Positions 18,759-26,584 of a stretch of DNA of 40,093 nucleotides are shown here, piece by piece. The DNA is from Burkholderiales bacterium (GTDB taxonomy: Bacteria > Pseudomonadota > Gammaproteobacteria > Burkholderiales > WYBJ01): contig JADLAC010000062.1 of the NCBI GenBank assembly GCA_020848435.1, forward strand, positions 1-40,093. Direction: 5' to 3'. How positions within the stretch are numbered: the first letter of the stretch is position 1; each line of letters opens with the position of its first letter. Both the position numbers and the translations under genes were made by a program. A model generated the notes under the pieces. The model searched no databases. It was not told the DNA's origin and worked only from the letters and a program-made list of their open reading frames with translations.

Positions 18759-20186
18759 ATGCCTCGCCGCACCAAAATCGTCGCGACGCTGGGACCGGCT
18801 TCGAGCGACAAGGCCACGCTAAGCCAAATGATCGAGGCGGGTCTCGACGTGGTGCGAATCAATTTCTCGCACGGTACGGCGCGCGAGCATGAGCAACGCG
18901 TGGAAATGGTCCGCCTGCTCGCCCGCAAGGCGGGGCGCACCGTCGGCGTGCTGGTCGACTTGCAAGGACCGAAGATCCGCATCGGCCGCTTCGAGAAGGA
19001 TCGCATCGTGCTGGAGACCGGGCAGAGATTCATGCTCGATGCCGAGTGCAAGCTCGGCAACCAGTCGCGCGTCGGCCTCGACTATCCCAACCTCCCCAAC
19101 GACGTCCACGCGGGCGACACGCTGTTGCTCGACGACGGCGCGATCGTGCTCGCGGTGCGCGACGTGAAGGGCGCGAGCATCCACACCGTGGTGGAAGAAG
19201 GCGGCGAGCTCTCCAACAACAAGGGCATCAACCGCAAGGGCGGCGGGCTCACGGCACCCGCGCTGACCGAGAAGGACATGGAAGACATCGGTCTCGCGGC
19301 GCGGCTGAAGGCAGATTTCCTCGGCGTGTCGTTTCCGCGCTCGGGCGCGGACATCGAGTGGGCGCGCGATCTGCTCACCCAGGCCGGCGGGCGCTCGCTG
19401 CTGGTGGCGAAGATCGAGCGCGCGGAAGCGATCGCGGCGCTCGAGGACATCATCGCCGCCTCGGATGCCATCATGGTCGCGCGCGGCGACTTGGCGGTCG
19501 AGGTGGGCGACGCGGCGGTGCCGGCGCTGCAAAAGCGCATGATTCGCATGAGCCGGGAGCAGAACAAGCTCGTCATCACTGCGACCCAGATGATGGAATC
19601 CATGGTCAGCCATCCGAGCCCCACGCGCGCGGAGGTCTCCGACGTGGCCAATGCGGTGCTCGATGGCACCGATGCGGTCATGCTTTCGGCCGAGACGGCG
19701 CGCGGCAAGTATCCCGTCCAGACCATCCGCGCCATGGCGCGGGTGTGCGAAGCGGCCGAGCATGAGGATGCCGCCGGCATGGATCGCCTGCGCGCCGGGC
19801 CGCCGCACAACGTGGAGGAGGCGATCGGGCGGGCCACCATGTATACCGCGGCCTCGCTCAAGATCAAGGCCGTGGCTGCCATGACCCAGAGCGGCAAGAC
19901 GGTTCAATTCATGTCGCGCATGGCGGCGAGCGTGCCGATCTACGCCTTGAGCTCGGTGCCCGAGACGAGGCGGCGCGTCACGCTGTTCCGCGGCGTGTAT
20001 CCGATCAAGTTCAAGGGCGCCCCGGATCCGGAGAAGGCGTTGCACATGGCCGAGGACGAGCTGCTCAAACGCGGTGCGGTGCAAAACGGCGATTACATCG
20101 TGCTCACGATCGGCGAGCCTTACGGCAAGGCGGGCGGGACCAACACCATGAAGATCGTCAAGGTCGGCGAGCACCGCAAGCGCTGA
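18759..20186 (+). CDS. pyk: Pyruvate kinase
   Basis: Pyruvate kinase converts phosphoenolpyruvate and ADP to pyruvate and ATP. The 475-residue protein has KIVATLGPASS (6-16), R33 in VVRINFSHG, the active-site signature LLVAKIERAEA with K218 and E220, the Mg-binding ARGDLAVEVG (D244) and SAETARGKYP. The C-terminal allosteric-type domain is complete. It starts 33 bp after pgk, so gap-pgk-pyk are probably one transcript. No sign of truncation. An intrinsic terminator with a U-run was not found after it. Confidence 0.96.
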   Translation: MPRRTKIVATLGPASSDKATLSQMIEAGLDVVRINFSHGTAREHEQRVEMVRLLARKAGRTVGVLVDLQGPKIRIGRFEKDRIVLETGQRFMLDAECKLGNQSRVGLDYPNLPNDVHAGDTLLLDDGAIVLAVRDVKGASIHTVVEEGGELSNNKGINRKGGGLTAPALTEKDMEDIGLAARLKADFLGVSFPRSGADIEWARDLLTQAGGRSLLVAKIERAEAIAALEDIIAASDAIMVARGDLAVEVGDAAVPALQKRMIRMSREQNKLVITATQMMESMVSHPSPTRAEVSDVANAVLDGTDAVMLSAETARGKYPVQTIRAMARVCEAAEHEDAAGMDRLRAGPPHNVEEAIGRATMYTAASLKIKAVAAMTQSGKTVQFMSRMAASVPIYALSSVPETRRRVTLFRGVYPIKFKGAPDPEKALHMAEDELLKRGAVQNGDYIVLTIGEPYGKAGGTNTMKIVKVGEHRKR

Positions 20187-20267
20187 AGCGCGCCCGCAAC
20201 GGCCTTATACGATCGGTCTCGGCCAAGTCCGCGGCACGGCATCGGCCTTCCGGAGCCCGTGCGGCGG

Positions 20268-20399
20268 TAGAATGCGACCAGTCGCTTGCGATCGAAGCAT
20301 AGCGTGCGCTGATATTCCGGATGCTTGACCACGGCGGCGCGTCGTTGTTGCCGGCTCGCGTGCGAGCCGGGGGCCGATCGCGCGGGCGCACTGCGCCCG
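20268..20399 (+). promoter_or_regulatory. Cupin-gene -10 and leader with two tandem palindromes
   Basis: TAGAAT (20268-20273) is a likely -10. The expected leader of about 155 nt contains two close, nearly perfect palindromes: CCGGCTCGCGTGCGAGCCGG (20351-20370, 9-bp arms) and CGGGCGCA-C-TGCGCCCG (20383-20399, 8-bp arms). They lie 36-84 nt before the start codon. No T-run follows, so they are not simple intrinsic terminators. They may be protein or RNA regulatory sites, or a REP-like pair. A -35 at normal spacing is poor. Confidence 0.4.
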
Positions 20400-20434
20400 G
20401 TCCATTCCGAACCATCGATCCAACGGAGGCATGC

Positions 20435-20974
20435 TTGGCAGCAAAGAACAACATTTCATCGGCCCGCCGGCCCGGCCCGCAGCGCCGCGCTGCGGGCGCG
20501 ACCCCGCGGCCGCCGGCTCGGACCAAGACCGAAGGCGCCATTCGCGGCGGCGACGGCAAGTACCAATTCAACTTGGCGCGCTTGCGCCAAGTGCCGGCCG
20601 GGACCGGCTATTCGTCCGCGCACGGGGGCGTGGTGGAGGGCGCCCGCATGCTGGTCGGCTACATCCACAAGGCCCGCGGCACGGGCTCGCGCATGCACAC
20701 CCACAAGAACGAGCAGTTCAACCTGGTGGTGAAGGGCACGCTCACGGGCTCGGTCAACGGCAAGCGCGTGCGCGCGGGCGCCGGCACGCTGATCTACATC
20801 CCGGCCAATGCGCCGCACACCTTGATCTCGACGCCCGACGAAGACGTGATCTTCATCGCGATCAAGGATCTTTCCCAAGGCATCATCGGCAAGGCCGTGG
20901 ACGGGAGCATGGCCGGGCCGCAATTCCTGAAGGGCTACGGCCCGAGGGCATCCAAGACCCGTACCCGGCGATAG
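20435..20974 (+). CDS. Cupin-domain protein
   Basis: This is a single-domain cupin of 179 residues, with about 35 basic, proline-rich residues before the barrel. Cupin motif 1 is HTHKNEQFNLVVKG (88-101, metal-type H88, H90, E93) and motif 2 is IPANAPHT with the second-motif histidine. The start is taken as TTG 20435, because GGAGG (20425-20429) sits 5 nt upstream; ATG 20431 is in another frame and too close. Small cupins can be dioxygenases, isomerases or ligand sensors, and no function can be assigned from sequence. It is 11 bp before a carboxyltransferase gene, so it probably belongs to the same unit. Confidence 0.75.
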   Translation: MAAKNNISSARRPGPQRRAAGATPRPPARTKTEGAIRGGDGKYQFNLARLRQVPAGTGYSSAHGGVVEGARMLVGYIHKARGTGSRMHTHKNEQFNLVVKGTLTGSVNGKRVRAGAGTLIYIPANAPHTLISTPDEDVIFIAIKDLSQGIIGKAVDGSMAGPQFLKGYGPRASKTRTRR

Positions 20975-20985
20975 GCGGCAAGCGA

Positions 20986-22518
20986 ATGGCATTCGAACAG
21001 ACGTTGAAGACCCTGGCCGAGCGCCGGGAAAAAGTGCTCGCCATGGGCGGCGCGCAGAAGATCGCGAAGCGCAAGGCCGAGGGTTATCTCAATGCCCGCG
21101 AGCGGATCGACTATCTGATCGATCCGGGGAGCTTCTGCGAGTCGGGCATGTTCGCCACCTCGCATCGCCCCGAAATGCGCGCGCGCACGCCCGCGGACGG
21201 CAAGGTGGCCGGCTTCGCGCGCATCGACGGGCGCGATATCGCGCTGGTGTCGAACGACTTCACGGTGCTCGGCGCCTCGTCGAGCGTGATCAACATGAAG
21301 AAGATCAAGCACGTGAAGCAGGTGGCCAACAAGCGCGGGCTGCCCCTGGTGCTGCTCGGCGAATCGAGCGGGGCGCGCATGCCCGATCGCATGGGCGCGG
21401 CCGGGCGTTCCATCGTGGCGCAGGACCCGGTCGAATATCAGCGGCTGCGCGAAACGCCGTGGGTATCGGCGCTGATGGGGCCGTGCTACGGGTCCTCCAC
21501 CTGGTATGCGGCGATGTCGGATTTCGTCATCATGCGCAAGGGCTCGACCATGGCGATCGCCAGCGCGCGGGTGACATCGATGGCGATCAACAAGCCCATC
21601 GACCCGGAAGAGCTGGGCGGCTGGCGCATCCACGCCGACAAGAGCGGACTGGTCGACCTGGTGGTTGATACCGACCAGCAGGCGCTCGATGCCGCGCGCC
21701 GCTTCCTCGCCTACCTGCCGAGTCACAACATGGCCCCGCCGCCGCAGTGTCCCGTGCCCGAGGGTTCAGACGAGGGATCGAAGCGCATTCTCGACATCCT
21801 GCCGCAGTCGCGCACCAAGGTCTATGACGTGCGCAAGATCATCGATGCCCTCGTCGATCTCGGCAGCCAGTTCGAGATCAAGGCGCGCTTCGGGCGTTCG
21901 ATCGCGACCTCGCTGGCGCGTCTCGACGGCCGCACCGTGGGCTTCATCGCCAGCAACCCGATGTACAAGGGCGGCGCGCTCGATGTCGACGCCTGCAGCA
22001 AGGTCACGAGCTTCATGGTGCTGTGTGACTCCTTCAACATCCCGATCATCTTCATGGTCGATGTGCCCGGCTTTCTGATCGGGGTCGAAGGCGAGCTGCG
22101 CGGCGCCTCGGGCAAGGTCATCAACTGGATGAACGCGATGAGCCTGGTGACCGTCCCCAAGATCACGATCATCATGCGCAAGAGCTACGGCCAGGCCTAC
22201 ATCAACATGGGCGGTGGGCGCAATTGCGACGAGTTTGCCTGCTGGCCGACGGCCGATCTCGGTTTCATGGATCCGGCCGTCGGCGCCAACGTGCTGGTCG
22301 GCGAGAAGGCCGATGATTCGGCCCGGCGCCAGGAAGTGCTCGATGCCATCGCCCAGGACACGAGCGCCTGGGGTCTCGCGGAGCTGTACGAAGCCCAAAC
22401 CGTCATCGATCCGCGCGACACTCGTGCTTATCTCATCCGCGCGCTGGAAGTGCACCGCTTGCGCATGAGCAACGGCGTAGGGCAGCATCTGCTGCGCAAT
22501 TGGCCGACGAGCTATTGA
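20986..22518 (+). CDS. Biotin-dependent acyl-CoA carboxyltransferase (CT-1)
   Basis: This carboxyltransferase-family protein of 510 residues moves CO2 from carboxybiotin to an acyl-CoA. It shows the N-terminal half with GESSGARMPD and the oxyanion-type loop LMGPCYGSSTW, and the C-terminal half with FIASNPMYKGGALDVD, VDVPGFLIG and INMGGGRN. It ends QHLLRNWPTSY, almost the same ending as CT-3 at 33058-34593, and the two are clear paralogues. No biotin carboxylase or biotin carrier lies directly beside it; those at 25519 and 34670 may serve it in trans. The same frame is open through the whole cupin gene, but the conserved N-terminus begins at ATG 20986. Substrate unknown. Confidence 0.88.
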   Translation: MAFEQTLKTLAERREKVLAMGGAQKIAKRKAEGYLNARERIDYLIDPGSFCESGMFATSHRPEMRARTPADGKVAGFARIDGRDIALVSNDFTVLGASSSVINMKKIKHVKQVANKRGLPLVLLGESSGARMPDRMGAAGRSIVAQDPVEYQRLRETPWVSALMGPCYGSSTWYAAMSDFVIMRKGSTMAIASARVTSMAINKPIDPEELGGWRIHADKSGLVDLVVDTDQQALDAARRFLAYLPSHNMAPPPQCPVPEGSDEGSKRILDILPQSRTKVYDVRKIIDALVDLGSQFEIKARFGRSIATSLARLDGRTVGFIASNPMYKGGALDVDACSKVTSFMVLCDSFNIPIIFMVDVPGFLIGVEGELRGASGKVINWMNAMSLVTVPKITIIMRKSYGQAYINMGGGRNCDEFACWPTADLGFMDPAVGANVLVGEKADDSARRQEVLDAIAQDTSAWGLAELYEAQTVIDPRDTRAYLIRALEVHRLRMSNGVGQHLLRNWPTSY

Positions 22519-22556
22519 GGCTGGAACCAGGGAAGGGATAACGGCGCGGGTCGAGC

Positions 22557-23510
22557 ATGGCCGACGACGCAGTGAGCGGAAAGGCCGGTCGCGGGCCGGG
22601 CGCAGCGCGCCCGCGCGGCCCGGCCGCGGCTGGCGAACGCGCGGTGGTGTTCGCGGACATCACGGGGAGCGCGGCGCTGTACGAAGCCTTGGGGGACGCT
22701 CGGGCGCTGTCGATCATCACGCGCGCCTTGGTGGTGCTGGAGGAGCAGGTGTACGCCCATCGTGGCCGGGTGGTGAAGACCATCGGCGAAGCGTTGATGT
22801 GCCTGTTCGCCGATGCCAGCAGCGCCGGCGCGGCCGCGATCGGCTTGCAGCAGCGCATGGAGCATTTCGTCGCCGACGCCTCGGTGGCGCTCGCGCTGAA
22901 GATCGGCGTGCGTAGCGGCGCGCTCATCGAGGAACACGGCGATGTGTTCGGCGACGCGGTCAACGTGGCGGCGCGCCTGGTGAAGCTCGCCAATCCGGGC
23001 CAGATCCTGACCGATGGACCCACGGCTGCCGCGATGCGCGCCACCTTGCGCCGGCGCGCACGGGAGATCGACCGGCGCAGGATGAAGGGCAAGAGCAACG
23101 AGATCGAAATCGTGGAGCTCGGCTGGCGGCGCCGCTCGGGCGAGCCGTTCACCACCGAGCAGGGCCTGGCGCTCGAGCGCGCGCGCACCGCGCGCATGCT
23201 GCTCAAGCTCGGCGAGCGCGAGATCGCGTTCGACAGTGCCCGCGCTTCGTTTACCATCGGCCGGGATGCGGCCAACGACCTGCCGATCGCCAGCACCAAG
23301 GCTTCGCGCCAGCACGCGCGCATCGAGTGGCGGCGCGACAAGTTCGTGCTGTTCGACCACAGCACCAACGGCACCTACGTGACGCTCGCCGGGGAGCCCG
23401 AGGTCATGGTGAAGCACGAGAGCTTTCTTCTGCGCGGCAGCGGCCGGCTGAGCATCGGCGAGGCGGCGACGCCACGCGGCCGCGGCATCGTCGAGTTCGA
23501 TTGCCGGTAA
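22557..23510 (+). CDS. Class III nucleotide cyclase with C-terminal FHA domain (1)
   Basis: This 317-residue protein has a class III adenylate/guanylate cyclase catalytic domain (about 27-195) and a forkhead-associated domain (about 212-310). The first metal-binding aspartate is D34 in VFADITGS. The second, normally D in a TIGD motif, is E78 in VKTIGEALM. FGDAVNVAARL provides the transition-state N136 and R140. The FHA domain has FTIGRD, SRQHARIEW and STNGTY, the usual phosphothreonine-binding residues. No membrane segment is visible, so it is cytoplasmic. It follows CT-1 by 38 bp. The D-to-E change may lower or alter activity. Confidence 0.85.
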   Translation: MADDAVSGKAGRGPGAARPRGPAAAGERAVVFADITGSAALYEALGDARALSIITRALVVLEEQVYAHRGRVVKTIGEALMCLFADASSAGAAAIGLQQRMEHFVADASVALALKIGVRSGALIEEHGDVFGDAVNVAARLVKLANPGQILTDGPTAAAMRATLRRRAREIDRRRMKGKSNEIEIVELGWRRRSGEPFTTEQGLALERARTARMLLKLGEREIAFDSARASFTIGRDAANDLPIASTKASRQHARIEWRRDKFVLFDHSTNGTYVTLAGEPEVMVKHESFLLRGSGRLSIGEAATPRGRGIVEFDCR

Positions 23511-23595
23511 CTGTTCACGGATCCGAAATTTGCCGAGATCCGCCGTATAGTCATGGGTTCGACACTTCAGCGACGAGCTCCGGACGCAGGACACT
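23511..23595. repeat. Short relative of inverted-repeat element A (element B)
   Basis: TCCGAAATTTGCCG (23522-23535) matches the left end of element A at 13 of 14 positions. AGCGACGAGCTCCGGACGCAGGACACT (23569-23595) matches its right end, and the interior shares TGCCGAGATCCGCCG with element A. The copy is about 85 bp compared with 192 bp, consistent with internal deletion. It fills the space between the two cyclase-FHA genes. Confidence 0.45.
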
Positions 23596-23611
23596 TGCTC
23601 AAGCACCGCGC

Positions 23612-24523
23612 ATGACCGACACCAACGCGCGCGAGCTGCTGGTCTTGTTCGCCGACATCAGCGGCAGCACGGCGATCTACGAGCAGCTCGGCGATGCCGC
23701 CGCCGTGGAGCTCATCCAGGGGCTGCTCGCGCGCATGGAAGAAGAGGCGTACTTCCATCGCGGCGCGGTCATCAAGTCGATCGGCGACGAGCTGCTGTGC
23801 ACCTTTCCCGACGTGGTGTCCGCGCTGGCCGCGGCCACCGCGATGCAGCAGCAGGCCGCCGCGGTCGCCGGCCCGAGCGGAAAATCGCTCGCGCTGCGGG
23901 TCGGGATGCAGTTCGGCGCGGCGCTGGAGGATCGCGGCGACGTGTTCGGCGACGCCGTCAACGTCGCGGCGCGGGTCGTGGAGATGGCACGTCCGGGGCA
24001 GATTCTCATCACCGATTCATGCTTCGAGAAGATCCCCCTGCTGGGGCGTAGCCGTATCCGCACCATCGACCGCCTGAGCGTGCGCGGGCGCTCCAGCGAA
24101 ACCACCATCATGGAAGTGATGTGGCAACGCGGCCGCGCGGTGACGACCATCGTCCCGCCCGTGCCGCGCTCGCAGGAGGACGAAGGCTGCGTGGCCCTCA
24201 TCTACGCCGGGCGCACCTACACCATCGCGCAGCAGGGCAATCCCTTCCTGATCGGCCGGGATGCGAGCTGCCAGCTCGTGGTCGCGAGCACCATGGCCTC
24301 GCGCCAGCACGCCAGCATCGAGTGGCGCCGGGGCAAGTTCGTGCTCGCCGACCGCAGCACCAACGGCACCTTCGTTCTTCCCGAGGGCGGGCGTGCGATC
24401 CATTTGCGGCGCGAAGAATTCGTGCTCCAGGGCGTGGGCGTAATGAGCTTCGGCGAGATGCCGCGCGCCGAGTCGGCGGGCACGGTGCACTACCAGTTTC
24501 GGTCTTCGCTCGCCAAGCCGTGA
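23612..24523 (+). CDS. Class III nucleotide cyclase with C-terminal FHA domain (2)
   Basis: This is a paralogue of the preceding gene, 303 residues, with the same domain order. Metal aspartates are D15 (LFADISGS) and D59 (IKSIGDELL), so unlike its neighbour both are canonical. VFGDAVNVAARV supplies N117 and R121. The FHA domain (about 200-290) has FLIGRD, SRQHASIEW and STNGTF. It is expected to make cAMP or cGMP in response to binding of a phosphothreonine partner through FHA. ATG 23612 is the best start; upstream open sequence overlaps cyclase 1. It converges on the SH3b gene. Confidence 0.86.
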   Translation: MTDTNARELLVLFADISGSTAIYEQLGDAAAVELIQGLLARMEEEAYFHRGAVIKSIGDELLCTFPDVVSALAAATAMQQQAAAVAGPSGKSLALRVGMQFGAALEDRGDVFGDAVNVAARVVEMARPGQILITDSCFEKIPLLGRSRIRTIDRLSVRGRSSETTIMEVMWQRGRAVTTIVPPVPRSQEDEGCVALIYAGRTYTIAQQGNPFLIGRDASCQLVVASTMASRQHASIEWRRGKFVLADRSTNGTFVLPEGGRAIHLRREEFVLQGVGVMSFGEMPRAESAGTVHYQFRSSLAKP

Positions 24524-24525
24524 TC

Positions 24526-24544
24526 GAGCGCGGCGGGCGCGCTC
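24526..24544. terminator. Possible bidirectional hairpin between convergent genes
   Basis: GAGCGCG (24526-24532) and CGCGCTC (24538-24544) form a perfect 7-bp stem with a 5-nt loop exactly between the convergent cyclase 2 and SH3b genes. There is no T-run on either side, so intrinsic termination is uncertain. Confidence 0.3.
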
Positions 24545-25253
24545 ATTCGGGCAGGTAACCGGCGGTGAACGACACCAGCCGCCAGGGGCCGTTGTGTGCC
24601 GAGAAGCATGCCATGTGCTCGATCGGGCTGCGGACCTGTTCCTCGGGGACGTAGCCGGTGCCGCCCCGCAGGCGAATTCGCGTCCATTTTTGCGGAAAGC
24701 CCGCCAGCCGGTCGGCTACTTCCCAATCCTCGACCGCGACCAGCTCGTGGCCGAGCGTGGCGAGCGTGCGCGATTCCGACGAGGGTTCGGTCTTCACCAA
24801 GACCTCCGCGGCGACGATGGCCCCGAAGCGGAAGGGATCGAAGTCGGTGGGCCACTTGGCGGCGACATAGGGTGCGCAGAAACGGCGCCCGGCCTTGTCA
24901 TCCTTCACGAATGCGCCGCCCAGCAGGAGCGCCTTGCGCAGCTCGTCCCACAGCGGGCTGCGATCGTCGTCGAAGTCCCAGCGGCGCCGGAACTCCTCGA
25001 TGCCGCGCTTTTGCTCGGGCCCGTTGTCGACGTCGGGGTCGATCGCGGCCAGCAGCGCCTTGCGGTTCTTCGCTTCCAGGGCCGCGAGCAGCCGGTTCTT
25101 GTAGTTGAGCCAAGCGCCGTCCGAGGCGGCTTCGTCGCTCGGAGCGAAGCGCATGTCCTGCGCACGCGCGGTGACGGCGAGCGCGATGCAAAGGGCAAGG
25201 CCGAGCAGCGTCGCGAGCAGCGCCTGCCGGCGCGAGGCGGCGGGCGGATTCAC
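24543..25253 (-). CDS. Exported SH3b-domain protein
   Basis: This 236-residue protein starts at GTG 25253 and has a signal peptide (hydrophobic stretch about 11-29, ending TARA). The middle region is charged and unassigned. A bacterial SH3-like domain occupies about 140-220, with the pattern AEVLVKTEPSSESRTLATL, an E-D-W core and RLRGGTGYVPEEQV. SH3b domains bind cell-wall peptides or serve as periplasmic protein-protein modules. The frame is open upstream to 25652 but that part overlaps the divergent biotin-carrier gene and lacks protein character. Specific function is unknown. Confidence 0.75.
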   Translation of the reverse strand: MNPPAASRRQALLATLLGLALCIALAVTARAQDMRFAPSDEAASDGAWLNYKNRLLAALEAKNRKALLAAIDPDVDNGPEQKRGIEEFRRRWDFDDDRSPLWDELRKALLLGGAFVKDDKAGRRFCAPYVAAKWPTDFDPFRFGAIVAAEVLVKTEPSSESRTLATLGHELVAVEDWEVADRLAGFPQKWTRIRLRGGTGYVPEEQVRSPIEHMACFSAHNGPWRLVSFTAGYLPE

Positions 25254-25466
25254 GCCTGTGCACCAGACACGAACGCGGCCTTGGCGGCGCGACACGGGTT
25301 GGTGCGACGAGGCATGCGCAGCTTCGCTTTCCGGTGGGCCGTGGCGAGAAGGATGAATGTTAAGCCCAGGCGCGAACCGACGCACGGCGATGCGGAAGTG
25401 CTCGCTCGGCCACGGACGCGCGCTGCCCAGGAGACGGCTGTCCGCGGTCGCCTCGGGGGCGCATGC

Positions 25467-25472
25467 TAGAAT
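25467..25472 (+). promoter_or_regulatory. Possible -10 element for the biotin-carrier gene
   Basis: TAGAAT in the context GCATGCTAGAATCGCG lies 47 bp before the ATG at 25519. No consensus -35 was found. The 265-bp divergent spacer to the SH3b gene shows no other clear feature. Confidence 0.35.
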
Positions 25473-25518
25473 CGCGCCAGCACATTTCGTCGGCATTCGA
25501 GCGCAAGCGGGGAGTGGC

Positions 25519-25740
25519 ATGGCACGCATCGAGATCAAATCAGAAATCACCGGCACGGTGTGGCAACTCAAGTCGCAGCCCGGCGACAAGGTCGATGAAG
25601 GCGATACGCTGATCGTCATCGAATCCATGAAGATGGAAATCCCCGTCATCACCGAGGACAGCGGGACCGTCGTGGAGATCCTGGTGAAGGAGAAGGATCC
25701 GGTTGCCGAGGGTCAGGTGGTCGCGATCCTCGAAGGCTGA
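25519..25740 (+). CDS. Stand-alone biotin carrier (biotinyl attachment) protein
   Basis: This is a 73-residue biotin/lipoyl attachment domain and nothing else. The biotinylation site is K38 in ESMKMEIPV (35-43), and the fold begins SEITGTVWQL and ends VAEGQVVAILEG. It would carry carboxybiotin between the biotin carboxylase (34670) and one or more carboxyltransferases in the window. ATG 25519 is preceded by GGGGAG. Its last 28 bp overlap the end of the convergent GntR gene (25713-25740). The separation of carrier, carboxylase and transferase genes is typical of modular acyl-CoA carboxylases. Confidence 0.9.
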   Translation: MARIEIKSEITGTVWQLKSQPGDKVDEGDTLIVIESMKMEIPVITEDSGTVVEILVKEKDPVAEGQVVAILEG

Positions 25741-26504
25741 CGCGCGCCGGGCTGCGTCGCCACCTTCGCAGCGAGCAGCGCGATCGCCGCGTCGCGCGAT
25801 TCGAGCACGCGCTCGCGCGCGATGCGTTCGGCCTGCGCACCGTCGCCCGCGCGTATCGCCTTCACCAGCCGCTGCCAGCGCTGGACCGATTGGCGCCGCC
25901 GCTCGGGCGTGGACAGGCCGAGGCGCGAGTAACGCGCGGTCTGCTGCTCCAGCGAAGCGAGGTAGCTGCTCAGGCGCCGATTCGGCGTAGCGCGATTCAA
26001 CAGCCGGTTGATCTGCAGCACTGTCTCGACGTATTGCTCGCCGAGCGCGGGCACGCGCGCGCATTGGGCGAGCCGGGCGACCTCGGCCTCCAGCAAGGGC
26101 AGGAGCTGCTTGCGCGCCTCGCACTCGGCAACCGACCGGTCGCGCAGGCCGTTCAGCACGGCGCGTATCTCGAAAATCTCGCGCACTTCGTCGGCGCTCA
26201 AGTTGGTCACCATGGCGCCGCGGCGCGCGAGGATGGTGATCAGGCCGTCCTTCTCCAGCAGGCGCAAGGCCTCGCGCGCGGGCCCGCGGCTCACGGCGAA
26301 CTCGGTGGCGATGCTTTCCTCGCGCACCCGCTCTCCCGGCGAATAGGCGCCGTTCAAGATGCGCTCCGCCAGCCGGGCCGCGATCTGCTCGGGCAGCGTG
26401 CGCGTCAGGGGCTCGAGCGCGTGCGAAGCTGCGCTTGGCGCGCGCTCGCTCGCGGCAGGCTCGGCGCGGGCGCGGCCGCGCTTCAACAGATCGGTGACGG
26501 GCAC
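25713..26504 (-). CDS. GntR family (FadR/FCD type) transcriptional regulator
   Basis: This 263-residue regulator has an N-terminal winged helix-turn-helix (about 36-100, with the motif PGERVREESIATEFAVSRGP and ILARRGAMV) and an all-helical FCD effector domain (about 108-245). FCD domains usually bind an acyl or organic-acid ligand through a metal held by one Asp and three His. At the corresponding places this protein reads INRLLN, RWQRLV and ARERVL, with none of those histidines. The start is GTG 26504. It is divergent from CT-2, and an inverted repeat with GntR-type half sites lies between them, so autoregulation and control of the acyl-CoA cluster are likely. Confidence 0.88.
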   Translation of the reverse strand: MPVTDLLKRGRARAEPAASERAPSAASHALEPLTRTLPEQIAARLAERILNGAYSPGERVREESIATEFAVSRGPAREALRLLEKDGLITILARRGAMVTNLSADEVREIFEIRAVLNGLRDRSVAECEARKQLLPLLEAEVARLAQCARVPALGEQYVETVLQINRLLNRATPNRRLSSYLASLEQQTARYSRLGLSTPERRRQSVQRWQRLVKAIRAGDGAQAERIARERVLESRDAAIALLAAKVATQPGARQPSRIATT

Positions 26505-26510
26505 GCGCCG

Positions 26511-26577
26511 AACTTACTCGCAGTCTTGTTGGATTGTCAACAATCGTCTTGACAACAATCGGACGGACTTCTAGCAT
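26511..26577. promoter_or_regulatory. GntR operator with divergent promoters
   Basis: TTGTCAA (26534-26540) and TTGACAA (26549-26555) form an inverted repeat with 8 bp between. A direct repeat TTGTCAACAATCG / TTGACAACAATCG is also present with a 15-bp period, and GATTGT..ACAATC (26532-26545) is another palindrome. On plus, TTGACA (26549-26554), 17 bp, TAGCAT (26572-26577) is a strong promoter for the CT-2 unit. On minus, TTGACA (26540-26535), 18 bp, TAAGTT (26516-26511) could drive the GntR gene. Both -35 boxes therefore lie in the two arms of the inverted repeat, an ideal place for repression. Confidence 0.65.
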
Positions 26578-26584
26578 GCGACCC

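Noticed and set aside
20431..22518. Apparent 695-codon fusion of an N-terminal region with CT-1
   Set aside because: The upstream part lies in the wrong frame of the cupin gene, whose cupin motifs are clear. CT-1 homology starts at ATG 20986.
24526..24544. Strong intrinsic terminator between cyclase 2 and the SH3b gene
   Set aside because: The stem is perfect but short and lacks a T-run, so it is kept only as a low-confidence hairpin feature.
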